A stretch of 64,000 bases of DNA, taken from the NCBI GenBank assembly GCA_905250115.1, contig CAJNOI010000024.1:294177-358176 (forward strand), given 5' to 3'. Of this stretch, positions 50,364 to 61,568 are shown in pieces. The notes under the pieces are model-generated. The model was not told where the DNA came from. It saw nothing but the letters and a program-made list of their open reading frames with translations, and did not search any database. The translations under genes and the position numbers were made by a program. Source of the DNA: Adineta steineri (Eukaryota; Rotifera; Eurotatoria; Adinetida; Adinetidae). Each line of letters opens with the position of its first letter. The stretch's first letter is position 1.

Positions 50364-53215
50364 TGTTAAAGCAAAACATAATAAGGCGTATCCCTGATCA
50401 ATAATATTTACTTCACCTGTGCAACGTTGACTCTTTTTTTTATTTACGTAGCAAAATTAAACAAAATAAAAGAAAGATTTTGTGATGAATAATAAAAGTT
50501 TAATATCGTTATCATAGAATGTTCATTGATGAAATGCAATAATAATAATTTACTAGAAAAAAAATATATTATATATATATTTTTAAACTGAGAAAACTAA
50601 TTTAGTATAATGAAATATGTATAATTTTTAATCTTTCTAATTTAATTTCCAATTATCATTAATACAAGAAAAAGAACAGATATTATTTACATATTAATAA
50701 AGATAAAGTCAAGGACAAAAGTTTAAACTAATCTGTTTTTTTTTGTCTTTCATATTAAATCATACTGACCTCGTCCAAGTGGTTATCAACATACATCATG
50801 TGTTAGATTTCTGATACTATCTGTATCACCAGTTCAATCAGATTATTATCTCGTAATGTAAAATAAATATAGAAAAATTCAAAAAAAAAAAAAATACAAA
50901 TAATGTTAATATGATATAAAATTATTTATTGTAATATATTAAGTTTGTACTGATATTACATATATATATATTTTGTGATGTTCGTATGTTGATAGTGATC
51001 GAAATTAAAATGAGAAAAGGGTTAGAAATCTTTTATAAATAAATCGTATTTCATTATATTGCACCATATTTTCCATGTAGTTATTATCAAATTTAATAGT
51101 TACAAAAATATGTGGATACTAAGATTAGTTGAAATCCTATGAATTCTGTAGTCATTATTGTAATCTTTTTTGTAATAGAAAGACTTAATTAATATGTTAG
51201 GTGAAATAATTCATGAGTTGTTTATTAAAATATTTCTTTGTGGACTTTAACTGATAATTGAAGATTCTAATTCATGAATAGTCTATGGAATAAATGTATA
51301 TCCAATTCAATATTGTTCTAGTATGTTCATTTTTATTGAAACATAAAATTATTAAAAAATTTCAAGAAAAAAAAAATTTAAGAGGTGAAAATATTATATT
51401 ACATTTAGATTTTGTAGATTAAAAATAAGAATGAAGTATTTGATATTTAGAAAATAATGAATGACAGTATGTGATTAAACTAAACATTTATAATATAAAT
51501 TATTATACAAGTAAAGGAATAATTTCAAACTGATATATTGTCGTTTTATATACATTTCGAAAACGAAATATTTAGTTGTATAATAAGTTGAGAAAACTTA
51601 GACGTTATTTTCTGTTCTTCACTTAATCATCCTTTAACGTTCTAAGAATTATTGAATAGAAAACATTAGAGGGTAATAATTAAATGATTTCAATTTTTCT
51701 TTATTCTACAGTTTATTATAAGTTGTTAAATAGTCACGAAAAGATGAGGATAAATATTATATTAAATACTCAAGTCTACAAGCTCTATACTCAGTTCATG
51801 AATGCTATTTCTATTAAAGAAAGTACTTTACATGTCTCTATTTTTACTATAATTTAATGTCAAATATAACAGAAAGATAGTCAGATTTCTATATAACTAA
51901 ATTAAATATTAAGATATAACTATTTATTCTAATATAACTTAAAATTGCATAAAAATGAATGAAAATAATTCACTTTTATCAGCTTTTATTTATTTTTGTT
52001 TTAAGAAACAAATAAAAGTAATGGTGTACACAATCTAAAATGATACCAAATCTTTTTTTTCAATCGAATATTAATTATTACGTTCACATAAAGAATGTTT
52101 TATTTGTTACTAATTTAGTTTCCGATATTATCAATGTATTTTTCGATATCTCTATATCTAAATATTCAACATTGGCAATTATTTATAATTAATTTTTTTT
52201 GTATAATTGTTCCACAGATTATCTATTTAGTTTGAAATGAACTGTAAATTAACGATCATATTCAAGAGTGATTACAGTATCTGTGACTTTTTCTTGACTT
52301 AAAATAGTTTGTTAAATGAATCATGCTTATCACACTAAGTTTCGTAGATGAATAATAGTAAAGTTTTTGAAGATACATAAAAAGTGTAGCAAGCAGATTG
52401 GTTTATGATAGACCCTCATCCTCATCAATCGACCTATTCTCATGGAAACATATATATCATTGGCAACGAGTTATTAGGTAAGATCGAAGATTGAGGTGGA
52501 AATGAATGAGAGTGAGACAAGTTTAAAACTGCGCATACTAAAGTTAGCGCTTTACTTTCATAGGATGTGATGTGGGTGGAAAGATAAGTTAAATCTACTA
52601 ATATCTTCCATTTACTATCTGTTCGTCGCCTTCCTATCAAAAACTCTCACCTACACCCTCTTTTTGTTTCTTAGAATTCTATAAGATTCACTCATAAAAG
52701 TTTTTCAGTGCATCTTTTGAAAAATATTCAAGAATTTGTTATTTATTTATATTAGAAATTGTTCAGAATATCTATTGTTACACTTATTATATCTTCTCCA
52801 ATAAAATATATTCATCATTCATATAGAACTGTCTCTGATGTATTTTTTGATTTTTTTTTGCTATAAAAAAATATAATATATTTATCGAATATATTCTGAC
52901 TACTAAGATATTTTATCGTGCGCGTGTCGAGAATAATCAGTAAAAAAAATATATCATCGTACAGGTGAGCAAACGTCATTAATTGACGATACATAATAAT
53001 CTATTGCCTAGTCTTACGTCAATACATATGCGTAATAATACATTATCAAATGAATATTATGGTCTTTAAATAAAAACAACTAGTGATTGGATAAATAAAG
53101 AAAAACACAGCGTAGGAATATTTTTATTACTTACTGCTCCCCCCTCGTTTTGCTTATATATTAATGAGTAGTAAAATATTGCTCTTACATAATTTATTAT
53201 GTAGTATATATATAG

Positions 53216-53289
53216 ATGTATACGCCTTAATCTTATGAGTATAAAAAGATATCATGTAATCATAAACAGTAAATAACGATTAACGATCG
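53216..53289 (+). promoter_or_regulatory. promoter and 5'-leader of receptor C
   Basis: ATACGCCTTA at about 53220, TATAAAAAG at 53240-53248, then CATAAACAGTAAATAACGAT and ACGATCG with a GTAAGAAA donor at 53290. The leader intron (53290-53416) ends attctag, followed by AAAGTTTGAATT and the start codon. TATA to donor is only 41 bases, because the hairpin segment of A and B is absent. Confidence 0.55.
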
Positions 53290-53446
53290 GTAAGAAATGT
53301 TTTTGTTTCCTATTCTATTACTCTATAGTTTAGCCAATATCTATTTGCTAAAATATGATATAACTACAAAAAAATCATGTTATACTCAATACTTTATGTT
53401 TGTTTGTTTATTCTAGAAAGTTTGAATTATAAACCAGTACTGTATG

Positions 53447-56149
53447 ATGTTATCTTCAGGAAAGTTTCGATGGTTATGGCTGTATTTATTATTTGCACAA
53501 TTTGTGATATCATATGTAAAAACAGCATGGCCACCTTCCAATTCTTCAAATGTACAAGTATTGGGGATCTTTGAATATCTTACAAATATTACTGAATCTA
53601 CTGTATGGTCAGTTCAATGTCGAGCAATGTTCATATCAGCCATATTACTCTCTCAACAATATAATATGACTATTCAAGGACAGAATATCAGTTGGCAAGC
53701 CGTAGAAACTGTAGGTGATCCAATGACTGCTCTTGCAGATACATGCCAAATAATTTCAACTTCAAATATCGCTGGCATTGTAGGTTCAGGACTTTCAAGC
53801 GAATCGGTGGTTATTGCTCCTTTTGCTGCAAAAATCGGTATTCCTGTCGTATCATACGCATCAACTGATCCAGCATTATCTGATGGTATTGTTTATCCTA
53901 CATTCTATCGTACAGTTTCATCAGATAATACAACTGCATTGGCAATGGCTCAATTTTTCATTCGATTTAATTGGACATCATGTATTATTATCTATCAGAA
54001 TGATGAATATGGAACAGGTGGTGTACAAGCAATAACTGATATATTTAGTAATCAGAAGTTAATAGTTTCACAAATGATCATGTTTGATATTGTGACTCGT
54101 ACTATTCGTGGTGACTTAAAAAGTCTTTTAAAAAATAGTTCAATACGAGTTATTATACTTTGGATGGACTCAGCATATTCATCTGTATTTATACAATATG
54201 CACTTGATTTAGATCTTCTTGGTCCAGTATTTACATGGATATTAAGTGTCCCTGCTACATTAGATAGTTTCAATAGCACCTCTTATACTAAGTTAAGTGG
54301 AATGATCACTGTTGAACCAGTTCCAGGTAGTGTTGTAAATGCTCCAATAAACACAACATTATTAAATGCAGCATATAGTATATGGCAACAATATGAACCA
54401 CAAACATTTCCTGGAGCAGATAAAGTTGATTACTATGCAATATTTGCATTTGATGCTACTTGGTCGTTAATTCAAGGACTAAATCAACTTTGTTCATCTT
54501 ATCCTAATATTTCAACAACATGTATGACATTCACTGGTGATTCATTCTGTTTCAATCGTCGTTTTGTTAATTCTGATATGTTTATTAATATCCTTGATAA
54601 TACTTCATTTCTTGGTGTTTCTGGTCCTATACAATTCTCAAATACCTCGACTGATCGAATAAATGGCACTTATTATATTGCAAGAAATATTCAACATTCT
54701 TCATCTAGTTTGAATTATGTCCCCGTATTGGTATGGTCTAATTCAGATGGATGGACAACAAATACACAAACGAATGAAATAGTCTGGCCTGGTAATTCAT
54801 CAACAGTTCCTACCGGATTTGCAGCATTATTGGGTTTAACCTTACGAATTGCTGTTATCGATTCAGTTCCATTTACAATGATGTCAGAAATACAAGATGC
54901 TTCTGGAAACATATCAACAAAACTAACTGGATATATACCAGATCTTATTGACGAACTAAAAAATCGAATGGGTTTCATTCCTAATATTACTTATTTTTCT
55001 GCAAATGCCTTATACGATGATCTAGTTAATTTAGTAGCAAATGGTACTTTTGATTTGTTTATAGGTGATGTAACAATTACTGCAGCAAGAAGAGAAATAG
55101 TCGGTTTTTCGAGTACAATATATGATAACTCATTACGTGTCGTTGTAAGAGATGCAGCTAGCGTCAAGTTAGATCTATGGTCATATTTAAAACCATTTTC
55201 TTTTAAATTATGGATAAGTATATTAGGTGCTGCTATTTATGCTGGTATCCTAGTATATATATTAGAAGGACGACAAAATGAAGCATTACAAAATCGATCA
55301 ATAGTTTCTCTAATTGGAATGAGTATGTGGTTTTCTTCCAGTACAATTATGGGTAAAAGTGCAGATTTTCAGACAACGACAGCTCCTGGTCGAATATTAA
55401 CTGCTAGTTTATATATTTTAAGTTTGATATTAGTTGCTGCATATACTGCCAATTTAGCATCTGATCTAACATTGTTAAAGTCGGCAAGTAGTATTTCTGG
55501 AATAGATGATATTAAAAATGGAAAAGTTGCATATAGTCGTATTGGTATTCGTGTTGGTTCATCTATTGAAGATTATTATTTAAGAGAAGTTTCTAGTGGT
55601 AGTCGAAATTATTATCCAATAACATCAAAAACAAATGTATATGTTGCTCTATTGAATGGTATTATTGATGCGACTATTACTGATGCTGGTACTGCAGAAT
55701 ATATAATTAATAATATATATTGTAATTTAACTGTGGTTGGTTCCGATTTTGATCAAAGTGCATATGGTATTGCTACTCAGAAAAATTGGTTATATGATCA
55801 AGATTTAGATCTAGCTATTTTGTCATTAAGAGAGGCAGGTCTATTTGATAATCTAACAACTAAATGGTTTGAAACAAATATATGTTCTCATCCATCTGAT
55901 ACATCTAGTGCTATGTCAGTTGAATCTATGGCTGGATTATTTTTGACTTGTGGAATTATTAGTATTCTGGCTATATTATTTTTTATATGGAAAAGACGAT
56001 ATCTCGTAAAAAATTATCTCCTTGTACTTTTCTATGAAAAAGACACATTAACTCAACGAAATACTTCATCAGCAAGTGATTCAAGTAATATGTCATCAGA
56101 ACAGTCTTCACCAGGTGAAGCATCAGCATATCATATATCGTATATGTAA
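53447..56149 (+). CDS. ionotropic glutamate receptor-like channel, paralogue C
   Basis: 900 residues from the ATG at 53447, which aligns with the starts of A and B; an extra ATG lies just before it. It has the same architecture but is inverted relative to A and B and is the most diverged, except for the central block shared with B. Binding Arg is in TITAARREIVGFSS, where Gly replaces the Asp of VDFS in A and B. S2 has ITDAGTAEY. The pore loop is FSSSTIMGKSADF, with a Lys not found in A or B. M3 carries AAYTANLASDLT. The C-terminal tail is Ser-rich (SSASDSSNMSSEQSS). Confidence 0.9.
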   Translation: MLSSGKFRWLWLYLLFAQFVISYVKTAWPPSNSSNVQVLGIFEYLTNITESTVWSVQCRAMFISAILLSQQYNMTIQGQNISWQAVETVGDPMTALADTCQIISTSNIAGIVGSGLSSESVVIAPFAAKIGIPVVSYASTDPALSDGIVYPTFYRTVSSDNTTALAMAQFFIRFNWTSCIIIYQNDEYGTGGVQAITDIFSNQKLIVSQMIMFDIVTRTIRGDLKSLLKNSSIRVIILWMDSAYSSVFIQYALDLDLLGPVFTWILSVPATLDSFNSTSYTKLSGMITVEPVPGSVVNAPINTTLLNAAYSIWQQYEPQTFPGADKVDYYAIFAFDATWSLIQGLNQLCSSYPNISTTCMTFTGDSFCFNRRFVNSDMFINILDNTSFLGVSGPIQFSNTSTDRINGTYYIARNIQHSSSSLNYVPVLVWSNSDGWTTNTQTNEIVWPGNSSTVPTGFAALLGLTLRIAVIDSVPFTMMSEIQDASGNISTKLTGYIPDLIDELKNRMGFIPNITYFSANALYDDLVNLVANGTFDLFIGDVTITAARREIVGFSSTIYDNSLRVVVRDAASVKLDLWSYLKPFSFKLWISILGAAIYAGILVYILEGRQNEALQNRSIVSLIGMSMWFSSSTIMGKSADFQTTTAPGRILTASLYILSLILVAAYTANLASDLTLLKSASSISGIDDIKNGKVAYSRIGIRVGSSIEDYYLREVSSGSRNYYPITSKTNVYVALLNGIIDATITDAGTAEYIINNIYCNLTVVGSDFDQSAYGIATQKNWLYDQDLDLAILSLREAGLFDNLTTKWFETNICSHPSDTSSAMSVESMAGLFLTCGIISILAILFFIWKRRYLVKNYLLVLFYEKDTLTQRNTSSASDSSNMSSEQSSPGEASAYHISYM

Positions 56150-56515
56150 TAATATTTAAATGTACATAAATAGTTCGTTAGTAAAAACTCAGTCATCAAA
56201 TATCAACTATCGATTATATTTGATCGTTTTTATGCTTTCACATCGTCATAATTATTTTTGTATTCTTTTTTTTTTAATAAAAAAAACTGTAAGTTAAAGC
56301 CATTGAATTATTGATTATAATTATAAATTAAGATCAAATAAGAAGAGATGATCTATACGAACATTAAAAAAAAAAATATGAACGAGACAACAAGCGACAT
56401 CTTTATTATTGACAGTTGATTAAATGGTGAAAAAATCATCCATTGTGGATATAATGATGATCTTCGTTTTTCTTGACAACTATATTCTCAATACATATAC
56501 TTCAAAATTCTGACA
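56150..56515. other. spacer between receptor C and ERCC1
   Basis: AT-rich; contains the 3' flank of receptor C and the 5' flank of ERCC1. Nothing further recognised. Confidence 0.5.
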
Positions 56516-57546
56516 ATGGCAGCTCATTCGTATACTATTCCAGATCTTGATGATGATGATGATAATGAAACAGCAGCACCTAATTTATTTGCTAAACGTA
56601 TGAAAACTGATAATTCAACAGTAATAGTAAATGAAAATGTAACAATTCCATCGACTACAATTACTAATACAGAACCACCAAGTAATTCGCATCTTTTTTT
56701 ATACAATAATAATTTTTAATTTCTTATTTAGTTACAGTATCATCTCCTCGTCCACCACCACCACCATCTTCATCCTCACTACTTGTTCATTCTCGTCAAC
56801 GTGGAAATCCTTTATTAAAACATTTTCGTCAAGTTAAATGGGAGTATAGTGATATGATATTAGGTGGTGCTGATTATTCTATGAGTCGTAGTTCATGTGC
56901 ATTATTTTTATCTCTTCGTTATCATACATTAAATCCAAATTATATATATGATCGGCTTAAAGCAAATAAATTACCATATCAGCTAAAAATTTTACTTATT
57001 CAATGTGATACAACTGATCCATCACAATCATTAAAAGAATTAGCACGTCTTTGTATTCTTTATGATTTAACACTTTTGGTTAGTTGGACTGATGAAGAAT
57101 CAGCAAGATATTTGGAAACATACAGAATTATGGAAGGTAAATCAGCTGAAACTTTAATGGACACACAACAACATCAATCAACAGATTATTTAACAAAACT
57201 TATTGATGTCATGACACAAGTTCGTTTCTTACTATTTAAATTCGAATTATATCAATTTACAAGAAAACGTTTTTTTCTCTTTCAGGTTAAATCAGTTAAT
57301 AAAACAGATGCTCAAACATTATTACATGCATTTAATTCATTGGAAACATTATTAAATGCATCAAATGAACAATTATGTGTTTGTCCAGGTTTAGGAACAT
57401 TAAAAGCTCAAAGATTATATCAAGCATTTAATCAACCATTTAAACGACAAAAACAAAAACAAAAACAAAATATAAAAATAAATAAAGAAGAAAAAAATTT
57501 TGATGACGAACATTTAGATTTACCTAATATTGATGATGATCTTTAA
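56516..57546 (+). CDS. ERCC1: DNA excision repair protein ERCC1
   Basis: Non-catalytic partner of the XPF nuclease in nucleotide excision and interstrand cross-link repair. Exons 56516-56681, 56732-57219 and 57286-57546 join to 304 residues. The central domain has GNPLLKHFRQVKWEYSDM, CALFLSLRYHTLNPNYI and LKELARLCILYDLTLLVSW. The C-terminal double helix-hairpin-helix reads VKSVNKTDAQTLLHAFNSLE and CVCPGLGTLKAQRLYQAFNQ. The second intron is 66 bases with no in-frame stop, so an uncorrected reading frame runs straight through it and inserts about 22 wrong residues (VRFLLFKF...). The N-terminus is acidic and disordered (DLDDDDDN), and the C-terminal tail is Lys/Gln-rich. Interesting in bdelloids because of their tolerance to DNA breakage, but the gene itself looks ordinary. 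Confidence 0.95.
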
Positions 57547-57590
57547 ATAAATAAATGAAAGAAAAAATAGTAACTATATATATATTTTAG
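57547..57590 (+). promoter_or_regulatory. 44-bp intercistronic spacer ending in a splice-acceptor-like site
   Basis: Only 44 bases separate the ERCC1 stop from the next ATG, and they end in TATATATATTTTAG directly against that ATG. This is the layout expected when a downstream gene of a polycistronic transcript receives a trans-spliced leader. Confidence 0.55.
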
Positions 57591-60500
57591 ATGAAAATTG
57601 GTGATCATATTTTAGTTGATGGAAAATCTCCAGCAACAATTTGTTATATTGGTTTAGTTGATGGTCATCCAGGACAATGGATTGGTATTGAATGGTGGCA
57701 TCAAGAAGGAAAACATAATGGAACCTATAATGACAAATTTTATTTTCAAACAAAACATCAATTAACAGGATCATTTATCAGACAAGAAAGAATACAATAT
57801 GGAAATTCATTTACTCAAGCTATTTGTAGACAATATGTTAAATCATTTTCAAATGAAAATATTACAGATGATATTAATTATTCATTATTCGGTTAGTATA
57901 GAATTATTTAACTGTGTACATCAGATTTAAGAAAATACAGTATTTTATTGAAAATTGATTTGAAGATCAAATATTCAAGCAGAATAGTATGTCTTAACTA
58001 TAAAAGACAATTTCATGTACTACTTGGGAAAAATCTTTTACTGAGATCAGATTAGTATACACAATAAGATTGTTTCTTTCCTTTCAAATTAAGCTAATAG
58101 TCAAAATCAGTCATGCAGAAGTGTATGTAAACATTGTCTGAACAGCAATTCTATTTAGTATACTATGCTAAAAGAACCAATCTTAGTGGTAGATAATTGA
58201 GTACCCAAAAAAGAGAATATTCGCTGTTTCAGTTCTATAATAATCATGTTATTGTCTATCTTGGTATTATAATAAGTTGTCTTTATTGAAAAAGTAAAGC
58301 ACATATAAACATTTAGATGGTCCAATTTTCTAACGTTTAAAGTCAATCAAAATAAGAAAAACTAAAATTTAAAATAACTATTACAAGTAGATAGTTCACT
58401 CTAACTGAATGACGAGGAAAGTATATGAACAGTTCCATTGGCTTTCAGTACATGTTTTACTCACAATTAGGCGTCAGCAATATAAATCTAAGTATCAAAG
58501 AACAAATGGAGCCGATTAGCTATCATTTTACTAATTTTTTCACTTAAAAAAAAGACACCCATTAAAACTAGATATTCTAGTCATCAGATTGTCCCCAAAA
58601 CGGATACTCATGTATCGTCAGAAAATCTACTGGTTTTGAAAATTAAATTCTATCTTATATTTTTAGGTAAACAATATTCTGATTATGTTGTTGATTTATC
58701 ATCAATAATTCGTATAGATTTATCATCTCAATGGGTAAATGAATTTGATAATAATGCTGATATATATAATAATCTTCGACAAATAAAAGAATTAAATATT
58801 CGTCAAAATTTACTTAAAAATTGGTCAGAATTATGGGTAATATTAGAAAAACATTTTCCACAATTAGAAATTTTAAATGTTAGTAATTCTCGTATGAATT
58901 TTGATAAATCATCAGCATTAAATAAATATATTCATATAACACAATTAGTTGTTATTGATACAGATAATGATTGTGATGTATTTGAAAATCTATGTAAACA
59001 TTTTCCAAATTTAATAAATATTCATCTTGATTTAAATCGATTAAGTTTTATATCAGAAAATTTTATTAATCAAATACAAAATTTAACAAATTTATCATTA
59101 TCAGATAATCCAACATTAAAATCTTGGGATCCATATGTAAATCGATTAGGAAAACTTAAATATCTTGAAGAATTAATTCTTAATAATTGTGGAATTGAGG
59201 AAATTAAATTTCCTCAAGAAAGTTTGTATTGATCGTTTTTGTTTTTCTTTCTTTTCCAATTCTTTATTTATTTTTAAGATCAAACAATTGAATTATTTCC
59301 TTCATTAAAATATCTTTATATGTCTGATAATAATATTTCATCATATACATCAATAAATGAATTAACTTGTTTATCATCATTAATATCATTTAGTATACTT
59401 CGAAATCCAATTTATCCATTGAATCAAATTGAATGTGAAACAGCTAAACAAATGATACTTGCACGTTTACCAAATTTAACACATTTAAATCGAGTTTTTA
59501 TTAGTCGAGATGAAAGACGTGGAGCTGAAATTGATTATTTACAACGTTATGCTCAAGAATATTTCGAAAATAAATTAGATTTTCTTAATGAACATAAACA
59601 ATATAAAAAATTAATCGAAAAACATGGAGAACCGTTAAAATCAAATCCCAATGAGGTTAGAATATTATATTATTCTTGAAATTATACAAAATATTCTATA
59701 CTTCAGTTAGTGTGAGGGTAAATGACCGAAATGATTTTTCTTGATGAGGGTATAGACGAAGAGTGAGGGTGGGGGTAAAAGGTGTTTCGCAGTTGTGACT
59801 TTCGCGCATTCTTTTTCGCTGATATGGTTTTCGCTCAACGGACACTATATCAAATAATTCAAGTAGCCTGATGATCGAGTAGTTCGAGAATGATTCCGCC
59901 TATGCGTAGCAGACAATCCACTTTATTAGCATCAATACATCACAGTCCTTAGATTTTGAAAATTTTATAGGTCTTCATCATACACCGAAAAAAAAGGTGC
60001 ACTTCAAAACTAAAGAAGGTTTCGTAAAACATCCAAGATACGTTCAAATCATTTTTTAATTGACAAGAAATTGAAGGATTTCGTAGGTCTCGCGAAACCC
60101 TAAAAAGGTTTCTTGTCAGTTAAAACATGATATGAACGTATCTTGGATGTTTAACGAAATCTTTTTAAGGGTTCCGATTTCCTTGCAAAAATAGGTTGGT
60201 AGGACGCCTTTTTTTTTAGTGTACAGGCAGTTCCAAGTGCTTTCGCGATAATCATTAGTGCAGTAATGTAAGTTAATCGATCGATCAGCTCATACACAGG
60301 TAACATTTGAAGTATGAGCCATTTGTATGAAACTACAAAATACGTTTCGAATAATACCAATCTTAATACATACATCCACTCAGTATCTAACATTTATAAA
60401 TAACTCGAGGAACTAGTTTTAAACGAAGTTTGTATAACAAATAGTAATTAGTTTTTCACGCCACTGTTAGTCTTTATTAATCCAATCTCTTAGAGAAAAG

Positions 60501-61197
60501 CATAAATAACAAGGCTCCGCATGGGACGACAGTCTTTTAACAAATTTTCTAAAAAAAGATGCGATACAATTTTTTTTTGAGAGTTTCTATGAACTAAATA
60601 TCGCTTTTTTATGTAAGTAATTTCTTCTGGACGTTGTGCTGATTTTCAAGAAATCTTTTGGTAATTGATGACATTTTTTAAAAGTGGGCCCAACGTCTAG
60701 AAGAAATTATCTACATGAAAAAGCGACATTTAGCTCATATTATCTCTTGAAGAAAAACACTTAAATTTGAATTTATTCCTACTATTCACAGTAGAGATCG
60801 AAATAACAATAGTTAACACTCGATAATCGATTGTTTTGTGTTTTCCCGTTATTGAAAAAAACATTTTCTTTTTCTTTTTTAGACATCAAAAAAAGGTCTT
60901 AATATTCGTTCGAAGTTATTAAAAGTTATATTTGAATTAGGCGATGAAAACGAACGAAAAATTGAAAAGCAAATTCCACCATCCACGACAATAGCAAAAT
61001 TAAAAACACTTGTTCGAAGATTATATTCATCACAATTAACCAATGATATACAAATAAATTTATTTGTTCTTATTGATCAAAATCATAGAGAATTAATGTC
61101 AAATGATTATCAAGATATTGATTTTTATTTAGGAAATCATTGTTTAAGTCAAACGAATGATCGACCATCAATTATCAGAATAGAAACTATTACATAA
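57591..61197 (+). CDS. TBCE: tubulin-folding cofactor E
   Basis: Chaperone that binds alpha-tubulin during heterodimer assembly. Exons 57591-57891, 58667-59221, 59279-59655 and 60883-61197 join in frame to 515 residues, the usual size. An N-terminal CAP-Gly domain (GLVDGHPGQWIGIEWW, GKHNGTYNDKFYF) is followed by a leucine-rich repeat region (LNIRQNLLKNWSELW, LTNLSLSDNPTLKSW, SLKYLYMSDNNIS, LISFSILRNPIYP) and a C-terminal ubiquitin-like domain on the last exon. Intron 3 (59656-60882, 1227 bp) holds two inverted-repeat elements. It starts 44 bases after ERCC1. Confidence 0.93.
59700..59785. repeat. GTGAGGGT-type G-rich motif
   Basis: Repeated GTGAGGGTAAA, ATGAGGGTATA and GTGAGGGTGGGGGTAAAA within about 80 bases of the intron, similar in flavour to the interstitial GTGGG motifs elsewhere in the window. 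Confidence 0.4.
59983..60221. mobile_element. fold-back MITE with TA target site in cofactor E intron
   Basis: Terminal repeats CACCGAAAAAAAAGGTGC (left) and, reverse-complemented, CACTAAAAAAAAGGCGTC (right), each bordered by TA (59981-59982 and 60222-60223). Inner arms also pair: ACATCCAAGATACGTTCA near 60029 and TGAACGTATCTTGGATGT near 60132. The 239-bp size, TA duplication and lack of coding capacity fit a Tc1/mariner-type MITE. Confidence 0.75.
60577..60750. repeat. second inverted repeat in the same intron
   Basis: Arms of at least 46 bases (60591-60636 and 60691-60736) are complementary with few mismatches: CGCTTTTTTATGTAAGTAAT against ATTATCTACATGAAAAAGCG. The match extends weakly to 60 bases. 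About 54 bases separate the arms. Ends and target duplication are not clear, so this may be an eroded MITE. Confidence 0.75.
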
Positions 61198-61568
61198 GAC
61201 ATTTTAAAAATTTTTATCATTTGCGTTTTTTTTTAAATAAGAAAAAAAAATAATGATTATAACATAGAAATTATCATGTTATTCGAAGTACTATGTTTGA
61301 CGAGAAAGAAAAAAAAACAACATATGCTTCTGTTCTCATTACTTGATATGATTCATCGAACGATTGACGCCCACAGCACAGAACAACCCGGAGAAAATAT
61401 CCTGAACTATTTTCTCTAGCGCTTTTTTTCTTTTCTACTATTACTTTGTCGACGAGATGAACGAGCGAACGACTAAGCGAAAAAAAAACTATGTCATAGA
61501 ATGTTGTTTTTCTCTTTTTCTCATTCTTTTTTATAGATTGTCATCGGCGCAAGGAGAATTATTTCATA
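61198..61568. other. spacer and 5' flank of the amidating lyase gene
   Basis: AT-rich; an acceptor-like tttttatag ends near 61537, about 30 bases before the start codon. No gene in it. Confidence 0.5.

Larger units (their letters stand above)
48980..53446. other. 5' region of receptor B and divergent spacer to receptor C
   Basis: 48980 to about 51645 duplicates the flank of receptor A, apart from an insertion of roughly 320 bases at 49385-49705. From 51645 to 53200 the sequence is AT-rich, with a relatively C-rich patch at 52405-52665, and no gene is seen. The last part holds the promoter and leader of receptor C. Confidence 0.6.
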
